A stretch of 64,000 nucleotides of DNA, taken from NCBI RefSeq assembly GCF_008329945.1, contig NZ_CP035807.1:62001-126000 (forward strand), read 5' to 3'. The DNA comes from Thiospirochaeta perfilievii (GTDB lineage: Bacteria; Spirochaetota; Spirochaetia; DSM-2461). The notes under the pieces are model-generated. The model did not search any database. It saw nothing but the letters and a program-made list of their open reading frames with translations, and had not been told where the DNA came from. Of this stretch, positions 16,464 through 25,621 are shown piece by piece (position 1 is the stretch's first letter; each line of letters starts with the position of its first letter). The translations under genes were made by a program, and so were the position numbers.

Positions 16464-17797
16464 TGATAGTTTTAAAATTTGGGGGTACTTCTGTAGGAAG
16501 TGCTCCTATGATTGATAACGCTATTGATATTACAGTAGATCAAATAAATAAATCCCCTGTTATAGTATCATCTGCTATGTCTAAGGTTACAAATTGGATT
16601 TTAGAGATGATAGATTACGCAAAAGTTAGTGATACTTCAAGGTGTTTTGAGATTTTTAATACTCTTAAAAAGAAACACTTAGATACATGTAACAGTTTTT
16701 TAACTAAAGATAACCTTAACAATGCTGTTGATAAACTGGACTTTTTATTTGATGAGATTGATTCTCTATTAAATAGTTTAATAATGTTAAAAGAGTGCTC
16801 TCCTAGAACTAAGGACACACTACTCTCCTTTGGAGAGAGACTTTCAACAACAATTATCTATTATAGATGTTTAGAACGAGGTATTAATACTGAACTTCTT
16901 GACTCAAGGGATTTTATCAAAACAGATAATAATTTTAATTCTGCACAGATAATTTTAGAAGAGTGTAATGCTCTTATTCCTAAATATATATTACCAGAAC
17001 CTAATAAAATAGTTATTAGCCAGGGTTTTATTAGTTCAACATTAGACGGGGCAACATCAACCCTAGGTCGTGGTGGGTCTGATTATACATCAACAATTAT
17101 TGGTTCAGCATTAAATGCTACTGAGGTTCAGATATGGACTGATGTTACAGGAATAAAAACCAGTGATCCTAGAATAATTAGTGGAACAAAAACAATTGAG
17201 CATTTAACATATACCGAAGCTGCTGAGCTGGCATATTTTGGAGCCAAGGTTGTTCATCCGGCAACAATTCAACCAGCTGTGAAAAAATCTATCCCTGTAT
17301 GGGTTAGAAATACAAACGATAGACACTCATCTGGTACTAAGATAACAGAGAGTGTATTTGAAACTGGCTTAAAAGCCATCTCTGGTAAAAAAGAGGTGAC
17401 AGTTGTAAATATTACATCATCTAAAATGTTAAATGCCTATGGTTTTTTAAGAAGATTATTTTCAGTTTTTGAAAAATATCAAACTCCTGTAGATCTTATA
17501 TCCACATCTGAAGTATCAGTTACAATTACAATTGAGGATAAAAAGAATTTAGATTCTATTGTAGATGAACTATGTCAACTAGGAAAGGTTAAAGTTGAAG
17601 AGGATAAAAGTATAATCTGTTTAGTAGGACAGGAGTTATGGAAGGATTCTCTATTTATATCAAGAGTATTTTCAGTATTAAAAGATACTCCAATAAGGAT
17701 GATATCCCTTGGTTCAAGTGATACAAATCTATCATTTGTTGTACCTGGTAAGGCTACAGATTCAACAATTCAACTACTACATAATGAATTTTTTTAA
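16463..17797 (+). CDS. lysC: Aspartate kinase
   Basis: A 444-residue monofunctional aspartate kinase, making aspartyl-4-phosphate from aspartate and ATP, the step before Asd. The N-terminal KFGGTSVGSA motif (residues 5-14), 'LSFGERLST' near 120 and 'TLGRGGSDYTS' near 200-210 form the kinase domain. Two ACT-type regulatory domains fill the last 140 residues, so feedback inhibition by an end-product amino acid is likely. It starts within the asd stop codon. Its own TAA overlaps, out of frame, the stop codon of the convergent VIT gene. Confidence 0.95.
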   Translation: MIVLKFGGTSVGSAPMIDNAIDITVDQINKSPVIVSSAMSKVTNWILEMIDYAKVSDTSRCFEIFNTLKKKHLDTCNSFLTKDNLNNAVDKLDFLFDEIDSLLNSLIMLKECSPRTKDTLLSFGERLSTTIIYYRCLERGINTELLDSRDFIKTDNNFNSAQIILEECNALIPKYILPEPNKIVISQGFISSTLDGATSTLGRGGSDYTSTIIGSALNATEVQIWTDVTGIKTSDPRIISGTKTIEHLTYTEAAELAYFGAKVVHPATIQPAVKKSIPVWVRNTNDRHSSGTKITESVFETGLKAISGKKEVTVVNITSSKMLNAYGFLRRLFSVFEKYQTPVDLISTSEVSVTITIEDKKNLDSIVDELCQLGKVKVEEDKSIICLVGQELWKDSLFISRVFSVLKDTPIRMISLGSSDTNLSFVVPGKATDSTIQLLHNEFF

Positions 17798-18501
17798 TAG
17801 GGTATAAATATCCCAATAACATAGGCTACAGAGAAGGCAAAAAAACCAACTGCTAACATCTCTAAACCTGACTTTATCCAGTTAACACCTGTAACAAATC
17901 TTTTTAATGCTCCAGCTAAAAAGAGGCCACCAACTGTTACACTAGTTGAAATTTTAAATAACAACATACTGTCTAGATCTAATTTTACAAGTAGAAGGTA
18001 TGGTAGTGTTGGGAAACATGCTCCCATAATAAAAGCTATAAAGATGATAATCGATGATTTAAGTTCAACACTATGATCAAGTTCTGTGACACCTAACTCG
18101 TCAATAACCATCTCTCGAACCCATTGTTCTTTATTTTTAACTAGCTCATTAACTACATCATCTAATAGTTTTCCTGTAAAACCCTTAGCTTGATAGATTT
18201 TTCTTAGCTCTTCTTTCTCGATATCAGGACATAATTCTATCTCCAGACTCTCTTGTTCTACCTCATGATTAAAATAGTCTGCTTCACTTTTACTACTAAT
18301 AAACTCTCCAGCAGCCATACTAAGGGCCCCTGCTATTGTAGCGGCAATAAGTGTAATTAGTATTGTTTTTGAATCCTGCCCCGCCCCTGCAAGTCCTGCA
18401 AGTAGGGCAAAAATACTTACTACTCCATCATTCATTCCAAATGTAATTTGTCTTATTAGTTCTCCACCTTGAAGATGGAACTTATCTGTATATGTCTTCA
18501 A
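17794..18501 (-). CDS. VIT1/CCC1-family metal (iron/manganese) transporter
   Basis: A 235-residue membrane protein with the VIT/CCC1 pattern: an amphipathic N terminus, 'GMNDGVVSIFALLAGLAGAG' leading into helix 1, 'GALSMAAGEFISSKSEADYF' at helix 2, a hydrophilic Glu-rich metal-binding stretch (about residues 75-130) and three further helices at the C terminus. Members export Fe2+ or Mn2+ from the cytosol. The start overlaps the stop of the rubrerythrin gene (ATGA), so the pair probably works together, with the ferritin-like protein sensing or buffering iron. Confidence 0.88.
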   Translation of the reverse strand: MKTYTDKFHLQGGELIRQITFGMNDGVVSIFALLAGLAGAGQDSKTILITLIAATIAGALSMAAGEFISSKSEADYFNHEVEQESLEIELCPDIEKEELRKIYQAKGFTGKLLDDVVNELVKNKEQWVREMVIDELGVTELDHSVELKSSIIIFIAFIMGACFPTLPYLLLVKLDLDSMLLFKISTSVTVGGLFLAGALKRFVTGVNWIKSGLEMLAVGFFAFSVAYVIGIFIPY

Positions 18502-19061
18502 TTTTCATCCTCATAAATACTTTTGAAAAAGATATCATCGTGTCCACATACATCACAAACCTTTTGTGAGTTTTTATTAACAACTATATTTCCACAAACT
18601 TGACAAATAGAGATGGAATGTAATTTTATATCATTACCTTTTTTTAAGGACTTAAAAGCTTTTTTCAAGAGTTTGGCATGCTCTTTTTCAACGTTTTTTG
18701 CCCACATCATTGAAAGTTTAGCAACCTTTCCATACTGGGTATTAATATCTTTTTTAATACTTTTAATTAGTCTAGGATATAACTCTTTGTTCTCTCTAAC
18801 TTCCCCTGTTAGGGCTGTATTTAAGTTTTCAAGGGTAGTTCCTATACTCTGGTTTTTACTCTTTTCAGGAATAAATTCCTCATCTAACGCACTGAAGTGA
18901 TTTTTTATATGAATCTTCTCAGCCATAACAAGAGCCTCAAAAAGAAGTGCTATATTATGTAGATTTTCTTTTTTAGCCTGTTCGAAAAACTGTTTGTAAA
19001 GAGCAACGGCATCATTTTCACCTTTTATTAGTGTTCTAAGAGCCTCTTTTACACTGTTCAC
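18498..19061 (-). CDS. Rubrerythrin (ferritin-like di-iron protein with rubredoxin tail)
   Basis: A 187-residue protein with an N-terminal four-helix ferritin-like domain. Carboxylate/histidine ligands appear in 'ALVMAEKIHIKNHFSAL' and 'MWAKNVEKEHAKLL'. The C-terminal rubredoxin-type zinc/iron knot has Cys pairs CQVC and CDVC (about residues 153-176). Rubrerythrins reduce peroxide in anaerobes, a good fit for a spirochaete. The start is GTG with GGAG 8 bases upstream. It is fused by overlap to the VIT transporter gene, the split equivalent of the single-chain ferritin-like/VIT protein MbfA. Confidence 0.85.
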   Translation of the reverse strand: MNSVKEALRTLIKGENDAVALYKQFFEQAKKENLHNIALLFEALVMAEKIHIKNHFSALDEEFIPEKSKNQSIGTTLENLNTALTGEVRENKELYPRLIKSIKKDINTQYGKVAKLSMMWAKNVEKEHAKLLKKAFKSLKKGNDIKLHSISICQVCGNIVVNKNSQKVCDVCGHDDIFFKSIYEDEN

Positions 19062-19078
19062 AATATTACTCCGATCTA

Positions 19079-19546
19079 TTATTTATTTTCAACTAAACTA
19101 TATTGTACTTCAAAAACGCCATAATCCATCTTAAATGGAATAGCTAATATAGGAGCCTCTTTTGGCCATTGTAAAATATGATTTTCACCTTGAATTGTTA
19201 TTGGAACCGAGTGAGTAAACTCATTTTTAGAGATTTTACTTAATACATTTCCAGTTATATTATTAACTACTTCTCCAATCATATCATTTATTAAATTCCA
19301 TCGAACTGAAATCTCCGGACTATCTACTCTTGATTTCTCAAGAAGCTTTGATGCTGATGTTTGAAGTAGTCTTATTGAAACAACACCTTCGTAGTCTCCA
19401 ACAACTCCTACTACTCCAGAAATATCCCACTTGTGGTTTTTATTATCAACAGTATATATCTCTTCTTCCATAATTTCTGTACTAAATAATTTCTGAAATA
19501 TATTTTTTGTAACTTCTATAAAACTCTCGTTTATTTTGCTATACAT
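19079..19546 (-). CDS. cheX: CheX-type protein (CheY-P phosphatase family), copy 2
   Basis: A 155-residue protein of the CheX/FliY/CheC phosphatase fold. The signature E-x-x-N helix is 'DMIGEVVNNITGNVL' near residues 85-100, with an alternating beta sheet before ('GVVGVVGDYEGVVSIRL') and after ('VPITIQGENHIL'). CheX removes phosphate from CheY-P and is the main CheY-P phosphatase in spirochaetes. It starts 13 bases after the paralogue at 19560, with AAGGAAGG as ribosome site. Both keep the Glu and Asn needed for activity. Confidence 0.8.
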   Translation of the reverse strand: MYSKINESFIEVTKNIFQKLFSTEIMEEEIYTVDNKNHKWDISGVVGVVGDYEGVVSIRLLQTSASKLLEKSRVDSPEISVRWNLINDMIGEVVNNITGNVLSKISKNEFTHSVPITIQGENHILQWPKEAPILAIPFKMDYGVFEVQYSLVENK

Positions 19547-19559
19547 AACATAACCTTCC

Positions 19560-20024
19560 TTAGGATGTAATACTTATTTGAATCTCAAAATCACCCATTT
19601 CTGACGAAAAAGGAATTCCTATTTTGGGTGAATTGCTAGGCCACGATATAGTATGATTATCTCCTTGTATTACAATTGGAGGAGTTATATCTAACTTATT
19701 GGCTTTTAATAGTGGCAAAGCATTTCCTGAAATAACATTAGCAATCTCAGCGACTAAACCTCTTTTCATTTCACTACACTCTTCTTCATTATCGTAGTCC
19801 ATACCTGTTTGGTTTAACAATTTTAATGCTAAATCCTGTGTTAACCTAATTACTAAAATACCTTCTATGTCGCCTACTATTCCAATAATACCAGATATAC
19901 TCCATTGATGAGTTAGTTGCTGCTTAACTAAAAAAGGTTTCCCTAATACGGGCTGAACGTTAAACATCTGTGTAAAAGTGGTAATAGTAGTTTTAAGAAA
20001 AGGGTTAATTATTGTACTATCCAT
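19560..20024 (-). CDS. cheX: CheX-type protein (CheY-P phosphatase family), copy 1
   Basis: A 154-residue paralogue of the gene at 19079. It shares the same layout: 'IIGIVGDIEGILVIRL', the signature helix 'LVAEIANVISGNALPLL' (E-x-x-N retained) and 'PIVIQGDNHTI'. I start it at ATG 20024. That makes it the same length as its neighbour and aligns the two N termini, and a promoter ends 6 bases before this ATG. A TTG 24 bases further upstream has no ribosome site either. First gene of a likely cheX-cheX-rubrerythrin-VIT transcript. Confidence 0.78.
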   Translation of the reverse strand: MDSTIINPFLKTTITTFTQMFNVQPVLGKPFLVKQQLTHQWSISGIIGIVGDIEGILVIRLTQDLALKLLNQTGMDYDNEEECSEMKRGLVAEIANVISGNALPLLKANKLDITPPIVIQGDNHTISWPSNSPKIGIPFSSEMGDFEIQISITS

Positions 20025-20030
20025 GTTAAT

Positions 20031-20059
20031 ATTATTACTTAAAAACAATAAATAATCAA
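20031..20059 (-). promoter_or_regulatory. Candidate leaderless promoter of the cheX pair
   Basis: Reading the minus strand: TTGATT, 17 bases, AATAAT, then 6 bases to the ATG at 20024. No Shine-Dalgarno sequence lies in between. The geometry also supports the chosen start codon. Confidence 0.5.
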
Positions 20060-20142
20060 ATACAATTATATCTTTTAAAACCCTAGAAAAAATTTTTTGT
20101 ATAATTTATGATTACAACTTCAAATATATATTGAGAGGTACA

Positions 20143-21663
20143 ATGATTAAAACAAAACTTTTAAGTGATTATAAAACAGAAATATTATCTGGTCTAACAG
20201 TATCATTAGCACTTGTTCCGGAAGCTATCGCTTTTGCATTTGTTGCAGATTTAGATCCTTTAGTTGGTCTATATGCTGCTTTTATAATTGGATTAATTAC
20301 ATCAATTTTTGGTGGACGACCTGGAATGATCTCTGGAGCAACAGGGGCCCTTGCAGTTGTAATGGCTGAACTCTTTTTAGAACATCCTAGTGCTAAAGAT
20401 TATCTTTTTATAATGGTTATTATAATGGGATGTTTTCAAATTCTTTTTGGATTATTAAAATTAGGGAAATTAGTAAGACTAATACCTGAGCCTGTTATGT
20501 TTGGTTTTGTAAATGGTTTAGCGATTGTAATATTTAAGGCACAATTTAGTTCCTTTAAAATCAAAGAGACAGGAGAGTTTCTACCTAAGGAGCAACTAAT
20601 TATAATGGGGGCTCTTATTATTATAGTTATGTTAATAATTCAAATTCTTCCTAAACTAACCAGGGCAGTCCCACCAGCTCTAGCTGCAATAGTTGTTACA
20701 ACTCTTATTGTAATATTTTTTAAATTAGATACAAAAACTGTTGGTGATGTGGCCTCTGTTTCAGGTGGATTCCCTATTCCTCATCTACCCAAAATTCCAA
20801 ATAATATGGAAATGTGGGGATTAATAACTAAAACAGCCCTAGTATTAGCATCTGTTGGTCTAATTGAGTCTCTTATGACACTTACTTTAATTGATGAAAG
20901 AACAAAAACTAGAGGTAAGAGTAATAAAGAGTCTATAGCACAGGGTTTAGCTAATGTTATAACGGGTCTATTTGGCGGAATGGGTGGTTGCGCTATGATT
21001 GGACAAAGCATGATAAATATAGAGTCTGGTGGTAGAAAAAGAGCTTCTGGTATATCGGCTTCCCTATTTTTATTAAGTTTTATAATTTTTGGATCATCTA
21101 TTATTGAGCAGATACCTGTAGCGTCCCTAGTTGGTGTAATGTTTATGGTTGTTATTGGAACATTTGAATGGGAGACTTTTAATGTATTAAAAAAAATACC
21201 AAAATCCGATGCTCTAGTAATTCTTGTTGTGACTATTGTTACAGTTCTTACCGACCTTGCCGTGGCTGTTTTTGTAGGGATAATAATTTCTGCATTGGTT
21301 TTTGCATGGGAAAGTGCTAAAAAAATTGGAGTTAAATCCTTTATAAGAGAAGATGGAGCCTTAGAATATGATCTACATGGAGCTATATTTTTTGCATCTA
21401 CAACTGCTTTTAAAAGACTGTTTGATTTTAGTGTAAAGGAAGATGAAATTTATATAGATTTTAAAAATGCTAGGGTTTTTGATCACTCTGCGATTGAGTC
21501 TATAAACTGGTTAACTGAAGAGTATAAAAGTATAGGCAAAAAGCTTCACCTACTACACTTATCCTATGACTGTGTTAAGCTTTTAAAGAATGCAGCAGGA
21601 ATGATAGAGGTTAATGTTGTTGAAGATCCTGAGTATAAGGTTTCTGATGACGAATTAGCATAA
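20143..21663 (+). CDS. SulP-family anion transporter with STAS domain
   Basis: A 506-residue SulP/SLC26-type permease. The first 380 residues hold the usual 10-14 membrane helices, with 'SLALVPEAIAFAFVADLDPLVGLYAAFI' near the N terminus, 'GGRPGMISGATGALAVVMAEL' and 'GGMGGCAMIGQSMINIESGGR' (the GQS-type signature). A STAS domain occupies the C terminus (about 400-500, 'IYIDFKNARVFDHSAIESINWL'). Members move sulfate, bicarbonate or other anions; the substrate here is not evident. I start at ATG 20143 (AGAGGT 4 bases before) rather than the TTG at 20131. A bidirectional terminator follows. Confidence 0.9.
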   Translation: MIKTKLLSDYKTEILSGLTVSLALVPEAIAFAFVADLDPLVGLYAAFIIGLITSIFGGRPGMISGATGALAVVMAELFLEHPSAKDYLFIMVIIMGCFQILFGLLKLGKLVRLIPEPVMFGFVNGLAIVIFKAQFSSFKIKETGEFLPKEQLIIMGALIIIVMLIIQILPKLTRAVPPALAAIVVTTLIVIFFKLDTKTVGDVASVSGGFPIPHLPKIPNNMEMWGLITKTALVLASVGLIESLMTLTLIDERTKTRGKSNKESIAQGLANVITGLFGGMGGCAMIGQSMINIESGGRKRASGISASLFLLSFIIFGSSIIEQIPVASLVGVMFMVVIGTFEWETFNVLKKIPKSDALVILVVTIVTVLTDLAVAVFVGIIISALVFAWESAKKIGVKSFIREDGALEYDLHGAIFFASTTAFKRLFDFSVKEDEIYIDFKNARVFDHSAIESINWLTEEYKSIGKKLHLLHLSYDCVKLLKNAAGMIEVNVVEDPEYKVSDDELA

Positions 21664-21680
21664 ATTATAAATGATAATAA

Positions 21681-21716
21681 AAAAGGCTATTACAATTATT
21701 GTAATAGCCTTTTTTT
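21681..21716. terminator. Bidirectional terminator between sulP and phosphohexomutase genes
   Basis: A near-perfect inverted repeat (21681-21696 with 21698-21713) has an A-run on the left and a T-run on the right. It serves the plus-strand SulP gene strongly, and its right flank contains the stop codon of the convergent phosphomutase gene. Confidence 0.85.
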
Positions 21717-23452
21717 TATTTTAAATATTTTTGTAGTGTATTTTCAATGGCCTTTACTTTAGCATCAACAACAGATTTTGCGCTATTTAAATCTAATCCA
21801 CTCTCTGAGCAGCATGATGCATAAAACTTAATTTTAGGCTCTGTACCTGAAGGTCTTGCAGTAACAATGCTACCCTCTTCTAAAATAAACTGTAAAACAT
21901 TAGATGAAGGTAGATCTATATCTTTTTTAACCTCACCTGTATCCATATTCTTTGTTGTACTATTTTTTAGATCAATAAATGATTTAACTTTAATTCCACC
22001 TAACTCCTTAGGTGTCTGGTTTCGTAATAGAGTCATCAAATCATCCATTATTTGAGCCCCTGAAATCCCTTTAAAGTATTTAGAAATTAGAGTCTCTTTG
22101 TAATATCCAAATTTTTCATAAATTTCATTTAGATGTTCTAGTACGGTTTTGCCTCTATTTAAGTTCCAAAGTGCCATTTCTGCAGCCATAGTTGCGGCAG
22201 ATAATGCATCCTTATCCCGAACAGATGTTTCAATAAGAAAACCATAACTCTCTTCTCCACCAAAGACATAGTTAAAGCTACCACTCTCTTCAAACTCTTT
22301 CATTTTAGCTCCAATATATTTAAAGCCTGTTAAAACTTTAAAACAAGTAGCACCGTAACTCTCTGCTACTTTTACTTGTAGATTAGAGGTAACAATAGTA
22401 TTTATAAATGCTGGGTTGTTAGGAAGAGTTCCTAACTCTTTTTTGGTTCTAAAAATGTAATCTGCTAATAGAGCTCCTAACTGATTTCCTGTAATTAATA
22501 CATAATCATCCCCATCTGGTACTGCGATACCAATTCTATCTGCATCAGGGTCTGTTCCTATTACAAGGTTTGCTCTCTCTTTCTTAGCTAAATCTAGGGC
22601 TAAAGCCATAGCTGATGCTTCTTCAGGGTTAGGAAATGGAACTGTTGGAAAATTTCCATCTGGATCTCTTTGTTCCTTAACTGTTGTTATTGGTAGGCCT
22701 AATCTATTAAATAGTGTTTCAATTGCAAATGTTCCTGTACCATGCAGAGGTGTAAAAACAACTTTAAGATCCTTAGCCTTCTCTTTTATTAACTCTGGTC
22801 TTAAAGACTCATTTTGTACCATTTCAAAGTATGGTTCATCAATCTCTTTATCGATCATTATTAATAGACCCTGTTTAATAGCATCTTCTTTTGTAATTGT
22901 TTTTATATCAGTTGTAACCTTGTTAACTTCTTCAATGATTCCTGTATCATGGGGAGGGGTAACTTGGGCACCATCGTCCCAATATACTTTATACCCATTA
23001 TACTCTGAAGGATTATGACTTGCTGTTACCACAATCCCTGTAGTTGTCTTTAAAGCTCTAACAGCATACGACAGCTCTGGAGTTGCTCTTAAAGATGTAA
23101 AAAGATAGGTTTTTATTCCATTTGCACATAAAACAAGAGCCGCTTCTAGACTAAAAAGATCAGAGTAGTTTCTAGAGTCATAGGCTATAACAGCACTCTT
23201 CTCTCCCTCTACACTTTTTACAACATAATTTGCTAAACCCTGGGTAGCTTTTTTTACAGTAAATGGATTCATTCTATTATATCCACCACCTATTACTCCA
23301 CGTAAACCACCAGTACCAAAGGATAAATCCTTATAAAATCTCTCTTTTAACTCATCTTCATTATTGGTATCTAATAACTCCTGTACTTCAGATTTAAAAA
23401 AAGAGTGTTTTTCTAATACTAAATACTCCAAAGCTTTATCTTTAATGTCCAT
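21716..23452 (-). CDS. Phosphoglucomutase/phosphomannomutase family enzyme
   Basis: A 578-residue alpha-D-phosphohexomutase. The catalytic phosphoserine loop TASHNPSEYNGYK (near residues 145-157), the metal loop GTDPDADRIG (near 300-309), the sugar-specificity loop GGEESYG (near 400) and the phosphate-binding RPSGTEPKIKFY close to the C terminus are all present. Length and motif order fit the phospho-sugar mutase group that interconverts glucose 1- and 6-phosphate. It has an AAGGAG ribosome site. Confidence 0.92.
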   Translation of the reverse strand: MDIKDKALEYLVLEKHSFFKSEVQELLDTNNEDELKERFYKDLSFGTGGLRGVIGGGYNRMNPFTVKKATQGLANYVVKSVEGEKSAVIAYDSRNYSDLFSLEAALVLCANGIKTYLFTSLRATPELSYAVRALKTTTGIVVTASHNPSEYNGYKVYWDDGAQVTPPHDTGIIEEVNKVTTDIKTITKEDAIKQGLLIMIDKEIDEPYFEMVQNESLRPELIKEKAKDLKVVFTPLHGTGTFAIETLFNRLGLPITTVKEQRDPDGNFPTVPFPNPEEASAMALALDLAKKERANLVIGTDPDADRIGIAVPDGDDYVLITGNQLGALLADYIFRTKKELGTLPNNPAFINTIVTSNLQVKVAESYGATCFKVLTGFKYIGAKMKEFEESGSFNYVFGGEESYGFLIETSVRDKDALSAATMAAEMALWNLNRGKTVLEHLNEIYEKFGYYKETLISKYFKGISGAQIMDDLMTLLRNQTPKELGGIKVKSFIDLKNSTTKNMDTGEVKKDIDLPSSNVLQFILEEGSIVTARPSGTEPKIKFYASCCSESGLDLNSAKSVVDAKVKAIENTLQKYLK

Positions 23453-23507
23453 TGTCTCTCCTTAACATTAATCCTAAAATAATTTTATGATTAATCTAAC
23501 TAATTTA

Positions 23508-24797
23508 TCAACTACTATAAAATTCAGTTAATAGTTTAGTCATATAATAGTGATCTAACACCCCACAAGTCTCTCTTATACTGTGCATAGCTAACATAGG
23601 GTTTCCAATATCAACGGTTTCTATACCAAGATTAGCCGAGGACATAGGGCCTATAGTACTTCCTGATGGGATATCTGACCTATTAACCATTTTTTGATAA
23701 GGGATATCGTTTTTTTCACACATAGAGATAAACATAGAGCTACTATTTGCTGTTGTTGCATATCTAAAATTTGAACTGATTTTCAATACTGGGCCACAAT
23801 TTAGTTTTGGTGCATAAAAAGAGTCATGTTTCTCACTAAAGTTAGGGTGTTGAGCATGGGCTCCATCTGCACTTATTAAAAAACTATTATATCTAGATCT
23901 TAAATTGTCTTCAAATGAACCACCTAAAGAGTATACTATACGATCTAGTGTAGATGATAAAAAGTTTGAGTCAGCCCCTTGCATGGTTCTACTTCCAACC
24001 TCTTCATTATCAAAAAACACACCAACCTTTGTACTTATGTTACTTTTAGACTCTTTTAATCCACATAGAATTGAGTGACACATTGCTAAATTATCAAGTT
24101 TCCCTACGGAGATAAAATCATTAGACAAACCATTAACAGACCCTGGTTGATTATCATATAAAAAAAGGTTCATATCTAAGATATCATCTTTATTAATGTT
24201 AAATTCCTTAGAAAGAACATCCTTTAAAGTAATTTTATCATCGGTGATATCTGTAGTTAAAAGAGCAGATAAATGGTTCTGTTTATTATACTCAAACCCC
24301 TTATTAACATCCCTATTTAGGTGTATTGCAAGGTTTGGAATTATAGCAATTGGTCTTTTAAAATCTACAAGTTGAGTAATAAAACCACTTCCCTCTTTAA
24401 CTGTAACTCTACCTGCTATTGATAACTCTCTATCTAACCAAGTACTATTAATACCTCCACCATAGGCCTCAACATTAATTCGTACACATCCTGCTGATAT
24501 ATTTAAAGAGTCATTTTTAATCATTAGTAGTGGGCTATCTGTATGGGCACCTACTAATTTAAAACCTGATTCCCAAGGATAATCCTCCCCTATTTCAAAT
24601 GCGATTATAGAGCTTAAGTTTCTCTCTATAAAAAACTTTCCTTTAAGCTTCAAACTCCATCTATCTCCCTCAAAGAGTTGCGTATAACCACTATTTAGAA
24701 GTTCGTCTTTAATCTGTTTTGATGCAAAAAATGATACTGGAGAGTTATCTATAAAGTTAACAAGATCATGGGCTAATTCTGAAGACTCTTTTACCAC
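23508..24797 (-). CDS. M18-family aminopeptidase
   Basis: A 429-residue zinc aminopeptidase of the M18 (aspartyl aminopeptidase/ApeB) family. Metal and catalytic motifs are GAHTDSP (near residue 80), DNEEVGS (near 265) and ADGAHAQHPN (near 310), with the closing 'MHSIRETCG' segment. The family removes N-terminal acidic or neutral residues from peptides in the cytosol. It starts at GTG 24797 inside the stop of the Bax-inhibitor-like gene (TAGTG), the same type of junction as rluB/cmk. Confidence 0.9.
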   Translation of the reverse strand: MVKESSELAHDLVNFIDNSPVSFFASKQIKDELLNSGYTQLFEGDRWSLKLKGKFFIERNLSSIIAFEIGEDYPWESGFKLVGAHTDSPLLMIKNDSLNISAGCVRINVEAYGGGINSTWLDRELSIAGRVTVKEGSGFITQLVDFKRPIAIIPNLAIHLNRDVNKGFEYNKQNHLSALLTTDITDDKITLKDVLSKEFNINKDDILDMNLFLYDNQPGSVNGLSNDFISVGKLDNLAMCHSILCGLKESKSNISTKVGVFFDNEEVGSRTMQGADSNFLSSTLDRIVYSLGGSFEDNLRSRYNSFLISADGAHAQHPNFSEKHDSFYAPKLNCGPVLKISSNFRYATTANSSSMFISMCEKNDIPYQKMVNRSDIPSGSTIGPMSSANLGIETVDIGNPMLAMHSIRETCGVLDHYYMTKLLTEFYSS

Positions 24798-25492
24798 TAT
24801 CTTCTCCTACCTAAAAATCTAAGTAGAAATAAAAATAGATTAATAAAATCTAAATACAGGTTTAATGCACCAATAATTGATACTTTCATAGCCATATCTC
24901 CACCTTCAGAACCTATTTCACGGCTTATTTTTGTGAATTTTTGTACATCATAAGCTGTTAATCCGGTAAATAAAACTACACCTGCTATGGAAATTATATA
25001 GTTTAAACCACTGCTTCTTATAAAAAAGTTTACAAGAGTTGCTATTACAACTCCAATTAGTCCCATAAACAAGTATGTCCCCATTTTTGTTAGATCTTTT
25101 TTTGTAGTAGATCCATAAAGAGCCATTGTTCCAAATAGAGCTGCAGTTATAAAAAACGTATTTGCGATTGATGAGTAGGTATATGCTAAAAATATAGAAC
25201 TTAGGGTTACACCATTAATTGCTGAGTATAATAAAAAAAGTAAAATACCTGTGGTTGCTTTAAACTTCATAATATTTCTACTTATAATAAAAACAAGGGC
25301 AATTTCACCTATTAATAGGGGAAACATCATTCCGCTTCTAATAACTTGTACTACTAGACCACTTGTATATAAACCATTGGCAACAAAACCGGTTAATGCT
25401 AAACCAGCAGCCATCCATAAAAAAATATTTTTTATAACACTAGATTCATTAACTGCAGAACTCTCAAATCCATATGTATATTTTTCATTCAT
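24797..25492 (-). CDS. Bax inhibitor-1/YccA-family membrane protein
   Basis: A 231-residue protein with seven membrane helices and the BI-1/YccA pattern: an N-terminal cytosolic stretch, 'VIKNIFLWMAAGLALTGFVA' at helix 1, 'TGLTAYDVQKF' near residue 180 and a C-terminal 'NLYLDFINLFLFLLRFLG'. Prokaryotic members are pH-sensitive calcium-leak channels or interact with FtsH; role here inferred from family. AAGGAG precedes the ATG. Confidence 0.9.
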   Translation of the reverse strand: MNEKYTYGFESSAVNESSVIKNIFLWMAAGLALTGFVANGLYTSGLVVQVIRSGMMFPLLIGEIALVFIISRNIMKFKATTGILLFLLYSAINGVTLSSIFLAYTYSSIANTFFITAALFGTMALYGSTTKKDLTKMGTYLFMGLIGVVIATLVNFFIRSSGLNYIISIAGVVLFTGLTAYDVQKFTKISREIGSEGGDMAMKVSIIGALNLYLDFINLFLFLLRFLGRRR

Positions 25493-25621
25493 AAATATTA
25501 TCTCCTTAATATTAATATAACTCTAACAAAAGATTGGGACAATAAATAATCAATTAATAATTTGTAATATATTGATTCTTTTTAAGATTCATGTTTCTAT
25601 TAATAAGAACAAGGAGACAAT

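Noticed and set aside
25493-25621. T-box or trp-type attenuator before the TrpX-like transporter
   Set aside because: No leader peptide, tandem Trp codons, T-box sequence or terminator hairpin is seen in the 129-base gap; it holds only AT-rich sequence and an AAGGAG site.
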